Assembly: GCA_039184055.1 (NCBI GenBank)
Contig: JBCDBH010000184.1
Span: forward strand, 1 to 11,446
Direction of reading: 5' to 3'
DNA length: 11,446 bases
Origin: JBCDBH01 sp039184055
GTDB lineage: Bacteria; Acidobacteriota; Thermoanaerobaculia; Multivoradales; J023
The notes beneath the pieces were generated by a model. That model made no database searches. It saw only the letters and a program-made list of their open reading frames with translations, and was not told the origin of the DNA. This document shows, in pieces, positions 6,692 to 11,446 of the stretch (position 1 is its first letter; each line of letters starts with the position of its first letter). The translations under genes and the position numbers were made by a program.

Positions 6692-8440
6692 ATGCTGTCG
6701 TTTCTCACCCTCGTCTACGCCGCTTGGCTCGGCGTCGCCGCATCGGGCGTCGCCACGCCGGACGCCGTCTCGCCGACCGATTTCACCATCGCTTATCCCG
6801 GTCACGAAGGCGAGTGGGTACGTGTGCAAGGGATGCTCGAGCTGCCGGACGGTGGCGGGCAACGGCACCACCTATCGGTGGGCATCACGCAAGGGCACGT
6901 CACCGAGACCTTCGAGCGAACCTGGCACGATGCACGATCGCCCATCGTCTTCGAGGTTTTGTTACCACCGGGTCACTACGATCTCGATCTCGACTTCGAT
7001 GATGGCGCGTGGCGTTGGCAGGGGCCTTTCGAGGTGCCGGCACCCGCCAGGCTGCCCCGATTCGAGACGGATGGGCCACTCGCCGAGGCCAATCGCGCGC
7101 TCGCTCCCGGCGCGTCTCGTCTCGTTCTGATGTTCGATGAACGTGATTCCGTTCGACCCGGTATGCGTGTCGCCGAGGCCCGAATCAGTGGTCGCGACAT
7201 CGCCAAAGTACGTTTCTTGCTCGATGGTCGTCAATTGGTCGAGCTCCGGCGTGCACCTTGGTTGGTGCATCTCGAGGGCGACAGCCGACCCCGTCCACAG
7301 CTCTTGCGCGCCGAGGCTTATGACATCGCCGGGGTGCTCTTGGCGGTCGACGAGATGGTGATCGATGGCGGTCGACATCGTTTCGATCTCGAGCTGGTCT
7401 CGCCACGCAACGGTACCGACGTCGCATCGAGCTTGCGGATCGATGCGGAAATTCGCGTCCCGGCGGGTGACGAAGTGACGCGTTTCGACGTCTTTCTCGA
7501 TGACGTTCTCGCGGTCGAAATCGCCGGCCCGCCATGGTCCTTGCCGCTCGTGGTGGCCGAGCCACCGCAATTCGTCCGCGTCGCCGCCGAGCTGGCGAGC
7601 GGTCGACGACGCGAAGCGGTGGCCGTGGTCAATGCCGAAGGCGCGGTCGACGCGGTCGAAATCGATCTGGTCGAGCTCTACACCACCGTGACCGATAGCG
7701 ACGGTCGCCTGATCACCGATCTCGATGCCGGCGCCGTCACGGTGCGAGAGGACGACGTCGAACAAGAGATTCGGCGTTTCGAACGGGTCGAGGATCTACC
7801 GATCTGGGCGACGATGCTGATCGACGTGTCGGCGTCGATGAGTCGTGACGATCGGCTCGCCACCGCCCAGGTCGCGATGAGCGATTTCGCCCATCGGGTC
7901 ATCAGCCCGCGCGATCGTCTGGCCATCGTCGCGTTCAACGAACGACCGAGCCCGGTGCTCGACTTCACCGCCGACCCCATCGCCATCGATCATGCGATCG
8001 ACCGTCTCTCGCCCCGTGGTGGCACCTCGCTTTGGGACAGCCTGATCGTGGCGCTACACGATTTCGACGGCATCGAAGAGCAACGGGTCGCCTTGTTGAT
8101 CACCGACGGCGAAGACGAGCTGAGCCGCGCTTCGTTCGCCGACGCCCGCGCCACCGCTCGGCGCGCCGGCGTGGCGCTCTACGCCATCGGCTTGGATCTG
8201 CCCCGCGGCGAGCCGCGAAACCAGCTCGAAGAGCTCGCCGCCGAGACCGGTGGCCGGGTCGTCTTCGTCGACGACGCCGACGAGCTGGCCGCCGCGTGGG
8301 CGACGCTCGAGCGTGAATTGCGCTCGCGTTATCTCATCGTGTACCAGAGCTCGAACACCGGTCGACGTTTTCGTACCGTCGAGGTCGACGTGGCGCGACC
8401 CGGTGCCAGTGCCGCCACCATCCGTGGTTACGATCCCTGA
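6692..8440 (+). CDS. Exported VWFA-related protein with Ig-like domains (VWA1)
   Basis: The 582-aa product begins with a hydrophobic signal peptide (about 1-21, ending A-S-G-V-A). A beta-rich N-terminal domain (about 25-125) of no family I recognise follows. Two Ig-like segments then lie at about 171-228 (F-L-L-D-G-R to the end of the A-Y-D repeat) and 229-315. The VWA domain spans about 325-555 and has a full MIDAS metal site: D-V-S-A-S at 378-382, Thr445 in G-G-T-S-L-W-D-S, and Asp472 in I-T-D-G-E-D. The C-terminus (L-R-S-R-Y-L-I-V-Y-Q-S-S ... T-I-R-G-Y) matches the acidobacterial VWFA-related family (TIGR03436 type). The likely role is metal-dependent binding of a partner outside the cytoplasm. 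AGGA at 6678-6681 sits 10 nt before the ATG. VWA2, its paralogue, starts 11 nt downstream; rsmI ends 57 nt upstream. Confidence 0.92.
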   Translation: MLSFLTLVYAAWLGVAASGVATPDAVSPTDFTIAYPGHEGEWVRVQGMLELPDGGGQRHHLSVGITQGHVTETFERTWHDARSPIVFEVLLPPGHYDLDLDFDDGAWRWQGPFEVPAPARLPRFETDGPLAEANRALAPGASRLVLMFDERDSVRPGMRVAEARISGRDIAKVRFLLDGRQLVELRRAPWLVHLEGDSRPRPQLLRAEAYDIAGVLLAVDEMVIDGGRHRFDLELVSPRNGTDVASSLRIDAEIRVPAGDEVTRFDVFLDDVLAVEIAGPPWSLPLVVAEPPQFVRVAAELASGRRREAVAVVNAEGAVDAVEIDLVELYTTVTDSDGRLITDLDAGAVTVREDDVEQEIRRFERVEDLPIWATMLIDVSASMSRDDRLATAQVAMSDFAHRVISPRDRLAIVAFNERPSPVLDFTADPIAIDHAIDRLSPRGGTSLWDSLIVALHDFDGIEEQRVALLITDGEDELSRASFADARATARRAGVALYAIGLDLPRGEPRNQLEELAAETGGRVVFVDDADELAAAWATLERELRSRYLIVYQSSNTGRRFRTVEVDVARPGASAATIRGYDP

Positions 8441-8444
8441 GGAA
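8439..8444 (+). promoter_or_regulatory. Shine-Dalgarno GAGGAA overlapping the VWA1 stop codon
   Basis: GAGGAA begins inside the TGA of VWA1 and ends 7 nt before the ATG at 8452 (10 nt before a second ATG at 8455). The arrangement implies that ribosomes finishing VWA1 can load directly onto VWA2, keeping the two products in step. Confidence 0.7.
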
Positions 8445-8451
8445 GACGCTC

Positions 8452-11034
8452 ATGATGCTCACCCGGCTCGTTCCTTTCATCGTCTTGGCCACCCTCCTGA
8501 TCTTCGGTGCGATGTGGGCGCACGGCGACGAGGAGGCGACGACGCCCGCGGACGAGCTCACGGGTGCCGCCGAGGATCTGCTGGCGCCGCGTCACAAACG
8601 CTTTGTCGAAGACGCCGCGCTCTTGATGACCGATGTCGAGCACGAGATCTTTCTCGGCTTGTCCGAGGATTATCAGCGCGACCATTTCATCCGCACCTTC
8701 TGGAAGGTCCGTGATCCGTACGACCGTACGGCTCGCAACGAGCTCCGTGATCAATGGGAAGAGCGTGTCGCGGTGGCCCGCACTCGCTTCGACGACGATC
8801 TCACCGGTGCGCGGGCGCGTATGCTGCTGCTCATCGGCGCGCCCGCGGCGATCGACAACTACTCGTGCATGGAGATCATGCGCCCCGTCGAGGTGTGGTT
8901 CTATCCAGGAGGCACCGAGCAGATCACCGGCTCGTTCACGCTCGTCTTCGTGGGTCAGCAGCCACGTGGCGTCGGGCCGCACCGCCTGTGGCAGCCCACC
9001 GAAGGTCTGCAACGCGTGGCGCTGGTGGGCACGAGCGGTAGCGATATGCAGATCGCCAACGCCATCTCGCAGCAATGCCTGCGCGGCGAGATTCTGGTCG
9101 GTGCCCTGGCCCAGGCCATCGACTTCGCCGGCACCGATCCGATGGGTGTGTTCGTTCCCGAGGTCAACGACGAGTGGGTGCGTACGTTTCAGGCACGCTC
9201 GACCGACGTGTCCGAGGACGCCGAGCCTCTCGAAGCCGAGCTCGCGGTCGATTTTCCCGGTCGTCATCAGAGTCGCACCGTCGTGCAAGGTGTCGTCGCC
9301 GTGGCGCCGGGCGATGCGCGACCGGTGGCGCTCGGCGAGCACGAGACCTATCGCTTCTTGATCGATGGCGAGATTCTGCGTCAGGGCGAGCTCTTCGACT
9401 ACTTTCGCTATCGCTTTCAATTCCCCCCGGATCAAGTCGGCGAGTCGATCCCGCTCGTGCTCCAGCGGTATCTGCGGCCCGGTGCCTACTCGATGATCGT
9501 CAAGGTGGAAGATCAAGGGTCGGGACGGGTCTTCCGGCAAGAGCTCGCTCTCGAGGTGCCGACGGTCGAACGTCAGCGCCGAGAAGTGGTGGCGACGGTC
9601 GCCACGCCCGCGCTCGAAGGCGCGGCGTCATCGAGCTCCGGAATCGTCGACGCCACCTGGCTCGACGAGGCCAACGATCTCATCGCCACCGGTGATCAGG
9701 TCATCCGTCTTCTGCCACCCCCCGAGACGCTGGTGGTCGGCAAGGTGCGTTTTCATGCTCGCGCCCGTGGCGAAGGCATCGCCCGGGTCGGCTTCGAGCT
9801 CGACGGACGAGCGGTGATGGCGAAGAGCAAGCCGCCCTATAGCGTCGAGCTCGATCTCGGTGAGCGGCCACGGCTCCACACCGTACGCGCGGTCGCCTAT
9901 GACGATGCTGGAAACGAGCTCACCGCTGATGAAGTACTGGTCAACGCCGGTCCGCATCGCTTTTCGCTCCGTCTGATCGAGCCTCGGCGAGGCGGTCGCT
10001 ATCAGGAGAGCATTCGGGTCAACGCCGAGGTCGAAGTGCCCGAAGGCGAGCGTCTCGACCGGGTCGAGGTCTATCTCAACGAGACCTTGCTCGCCACGCT
10101 CTATCAACCTCCCTTCGAACAGCCGGTGCGACTGCTCGATCCCGGTGAGCTGGCCTACGTCCGCGCCGTCGCCTACCTGCGTGATGGCAATAGCGCCGAA
10201 GACGTGGTCTTCGTCAACGCACCGGATTACATCGACCAGGTCCAGGTGCAGATGGTCCAGCTCTACACCTCGGTGACCGATCGAGGTGGTGACTTCGTTC
10301 GCGAAGGTCTTTCCAAAGACGATTTCGTGGTGCGTGAAGACGGTGTCGAGCAGGAGATCCGACGTTTCGAGATGGTGGAGGATCTACCCATCTACGCCGG
10401 TCTCGTTCTCGATACGTCCCTTTCCATGATCGACAAGCTGTGGGAGGTCGAGAAGGCCGCGTACGGTTTTCTCGAGACCGTGCTCAGTCCGAAAGATCGT
10501 GCCGCGCTCGTCACCTTTGCCGACACCCCCAGCCTCGCCGTGCGACTCACCAACGACAAAGCCGTGCTCGCCGGTGGTCTCGCCTCGCTCACCGCCGAAG
10601 GCGAAACCGCGCTGTGGGACAGCATCATCTTCTCGCTCCACTACTTCAGTGGCCTACGTGGCAAACGCGCCATCGTCGTGCTCACCGACGGTGCAGACTC
10701 CAAGAGCCGCTATCGCTACGAAGACGCGATCCAATTCGCCCGTCACACCGGGGTCGCGGTCTATGTGATCGGTCTCGAGCTGGCGTCGCAGAAAAACGAA
10801 GTTCGTCTCATGCTGCAGAACCTCGCCAGCGAAACAGGCGGTGATTGGTATTCGATCGATCGTGCCTCCCAGCTGCCCCGGGTCTACGAAAAGATCGAGC
10901 AAGAGCTCCGCTCGCAATATTTGATCGTGTATCAAAGCTCCCACGAAGACAGCGACGCCGCGTTCCGCAAAGTCGAGGTCGAGATGACGAATCGAGGCAT
11001 GGAAGCCAAGACGATCCGCGGGTACGTGCCGTGA
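8452..11034 (+). CDS. Exported GWxTD-like / Ig-like / VWFA-related protein (VWA2)
   Basis: The 860-aa product has an N-terminal signal peptide (about 1-25, ending W-A-H-G). Residues about 45-200 resemble the GWxTD domain: F-W-K-V-R-D-P-Y, N-E-L-R-D-Q-W-E-E-R-V, then R-A-R-M-L-L-L-I-G-A-P and E-V-W-F-Y. The name-giving G-W-x-T-D is replaced by D-L-T-G-A at 116-120. A beta-rich middle (about 260-370) with R-P-G-A-Y-S-M-I-V-K-V follows, then a Ser-rich linker near 390-397. Ig-like segments lie at about 446-502 and 503-590. The VWA domain (about 600-835) has a complete MIDAS: D-T-S-L-S at 654-658, Thr719 in G-E-T-A-L-W-D-S and Asp746 in L-T-D-G-A-D. From about residue 446 onward it aligns along its whole length with VWA1. 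The two probably arose by tandem duplication with exchange of the N-terminus. Its function is unproven; a cell-surface or periplasmic binding role is likely. A strong hairpin follows the stop. Confidence 0.92.
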   Translation: MMLTRLVPFIVLATLLIFGAMWAHGDEEATTPADELTGAAEDLLAPRHKRFVEDAALLMTDVEHEIFLGLSEDYQRDHFIRTFWKVRDPYDRTARNELRDQWEERVAVARTRFDDDLTGARARMLLLIGAPAAIDNYSCMEIMRPVEVWFYPGGTEQITGSFTLVFVGQQPRGVGPHRLWQPTEGLQRVALVGTSGSDMQIANAISQQCLRGEILVGALAQAIDFAGTDPMGVFVPEVNDEWVRTFQARSTDVSEDAEPLEAELAVDFPGRHQSRTVVQGVVAVAPGDARPVALGEHETYRFLIDGEILRQGELFDYFRYRFQFPPDQVGESIPLVLQRYLRPGAYSMIVKVEDQGSGRVFRQELALEVPTVERQRREVVATVATPALEGAASSSSGIVDATWLDEANDLIATGDQVIRLLPPPETLVVGKVRFHARARGEGIARVGFELDGRAVMAKSKPPYSVELDLGERPRLHTVRAVAYDDAGNELTADEVLVNAGPHRFSLRLIEPRRGGRYQESIRVNAEVEVPEGERLDRVEVYLNETLLATLYQPPFEQPVRLLDPGELAYVRAVAYLRDGNSAEDVVFVNAPDYIDQVQVQMVQLYTSVTDRGGDFVREGLSKDDFVVREDGVEQEIRRFEMVEDLPIYAGLVLDTSLSMIDKLWEVEKAAYGFLETVLSPKDRAALVTFADTPSLAVRLTNDKAVLAGGLASLTAEGETALWDSIIFSLHYFSGLRGKRAIVVLTDGADSKSRYRYEDAIQFARHTGVAVYVIGLELASQKNEVRLMLQNLASETGGDWYSIDRASQLPRVYEKIEQELRSQYLIVYQSSHEDSDAAFRKVEVEMTNRGMEAKTIRGYVP

Positions 11035-11044
11035 TGGAATGAAA

Positions 11045-11070
11045 AAGGCCGGCGATCACTCGCCGGCCTT
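11045..11070. terminator. Bidirectional intrinsic terminator between convergent genes
   Basis: A perfect 11-bp stem (11045-11055 with 11060-11070) closes a 4-nt loop TCAC and lies 10 nt after the VWA2 stop. Read on the minus strand, the stem is followed by a run of five T's overlapping its foot, the classic layout for ending the minus-strand Cys-rich gene (stop at 11096). Read on the plus strand the stem is equally strong but is followed by only TT then GTCGGG, so termination of the VWA2 message may be less efficient. Confidence 0.85.
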
Positions 11071-11095
11071 GTCGGGTCAGAGATTCAGCCCGGTT

Positions 11096-11446
11096 CTACG
11101 GTGCAATGCAGTTGCACTGAACCGTGGTTTCGAACGACAGTCCGCCCTCGGGGCCGGTCACGCTCAGCGTGCCGCCAAATCCACCGGTCACACCGATTTC
11201 GATACCGCCGAAGAGACGGGCTCCGCCACAAGCATCTCGGCAGCCGGAACAGGCCAGAGCGGTATAAACGGGTTTCTTTTCACACCGGTGGTCCCAGAGC
11301 GTACCGAAGGCGATGCCTGGATCACAGGTCGCGCCGGGTTTGGCTTGGGGTGGACACTCACCATTCAGTACCGAGACGGTCCATGCTCCTTCTTGCATGA
11401 GATTGCAGTCCGGGACCGGAGGTTTGGGTTGCGGCGGCGGCGGCGG
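11096..11446 (-). CDS. C-terminal part of a proline-linked, cysteine-rich protein (5' partial)
   Basis: The minus-strand frame is open from the right edge to TAG at 11098-11096, giving 116 visible residues; the start is outside the window. The visible part opens with five prolines encoded by a (CGG)5 tract and a further P/Q/K/V linker, then a compact domain of about 100 residues. That domain has nine cysteines, including C-S-G-C-R-D-A-C in the middle and C-N-C five residues before the end, plus a Gly-rich stretch (G-G-I-E-I-G-V-T-G-G-F-G-G). Many cysteines after a Pro linker suggest a secreted, disulphide-bonded C-terminal module; a metal-binding fold is an alternative. I recognise no family. 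An internal ATG at 11398 is unlikely to be the start, because the upstream frame stays open with domain-like composition. It ends at the shared terminator. Confidence 0.7.
   Translation of the reverse strand, partial: PPPPPQPKPPVPDCNLMQEGAWTVSVLNGECPPQAKPGATCDPGIAFGTLWDHRCEKKPVYTALACSGCRDACGGARLFGGIEIGVTGGFGGTLSVTGPEGGLSFETTVQCNCIAP

Noticed and set aside
8428..9540. A 370-codon open frame antisense to VWA2
   Set aside because: It mirrors the codon structure of a gene with a clear signal peptide, GWxTD-like domain and VWA domain; its own translation has no recognisable domain. Long antisense frames are common in GC-rich DNA.
1..11446. CRISPR arrays, insertion sequences, tRNAs, toxin-antitoxin or defence modules
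   Set aside because: I saw no regularly spaced direct repeats, terminal inverted repeats with a transposase, cloverleaf genes, or nuclease or toxin motifs in any convincing frame.

Overview
The window is GC-rich, densely coded bacterial DNA. It most likely comes from an Acidobacteriota genome close to Thermoanaerobaculia. That placement is inferred from three family hallmarks read in the translations: a GWxTD-type N-terminal domain fused to a von Willebrand A domain, the acidobacterial 'VWFA-related' C-terminal module, and a secreted repeat of the 'FF..NLEL..K.LDG...NG.WWV' kind. No 16S rRNA or other taxonomic marker is present, so the assignment is moderate only.

Layout. Bases 1-702 (+) are the 3' end of a secreted-type protein made of two copies of a ~100-residue domain. 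Bases 832-2304 (+) encode an unrecognised membrane protein, with a TTG start chosen because a good Shine-Dalgarno precedes it. It runs head-on into truA (2301-3071, -), and the two stop codons share one CTAG. Upstream of truA on the same strand is a polytopic GT-C (GT87-like) glycosyltransferase (2960 to about 4417), whose open frame runs 112 nt into truA. Eight bases beyond its probable start, the + strand resumes with a cellulose-synthase-like GT2 glycosyltransferase (4426-5898), then rsmI (5900-6634), then two tandem paralogous exported VWA proteins (6692-8440 and 8452-11034). A strong GC-rich hairpin (11045-11070) separates these from the end of a minus-strand gene for a proline-linked, cysteine-rich protein that leaves the window at its right edge.

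How the genes may work together. The spacing on the + strand (1, 57 and 11 nt) suggests one transcription unit, GT2-rsmI-VWA1-VWA2. rsmI and truA are RNA-modification housekeeping genes. The divergent GT-C and GT2 enzymes suggest envelope glycan or glycolipid synthesis. VWA1 and VWA2 share a whole [Ig-like]-[Ig-like]-VWA body but have different N-termini; each keeps a complete-looking MIDAS metal site, so they are probably extracytoplasmic ligand-binding or assembly proteins acting as a pair.

I found no tRNA, rRNA, CRISPR array, transposase, phage gene or recognisable defence system. The least-described items are the VWA pair with its degenerate GWxTD motif, the unknown membrane protein, the duplicated-domain protein at the left edge and the Cys-rich protein at the right edge.
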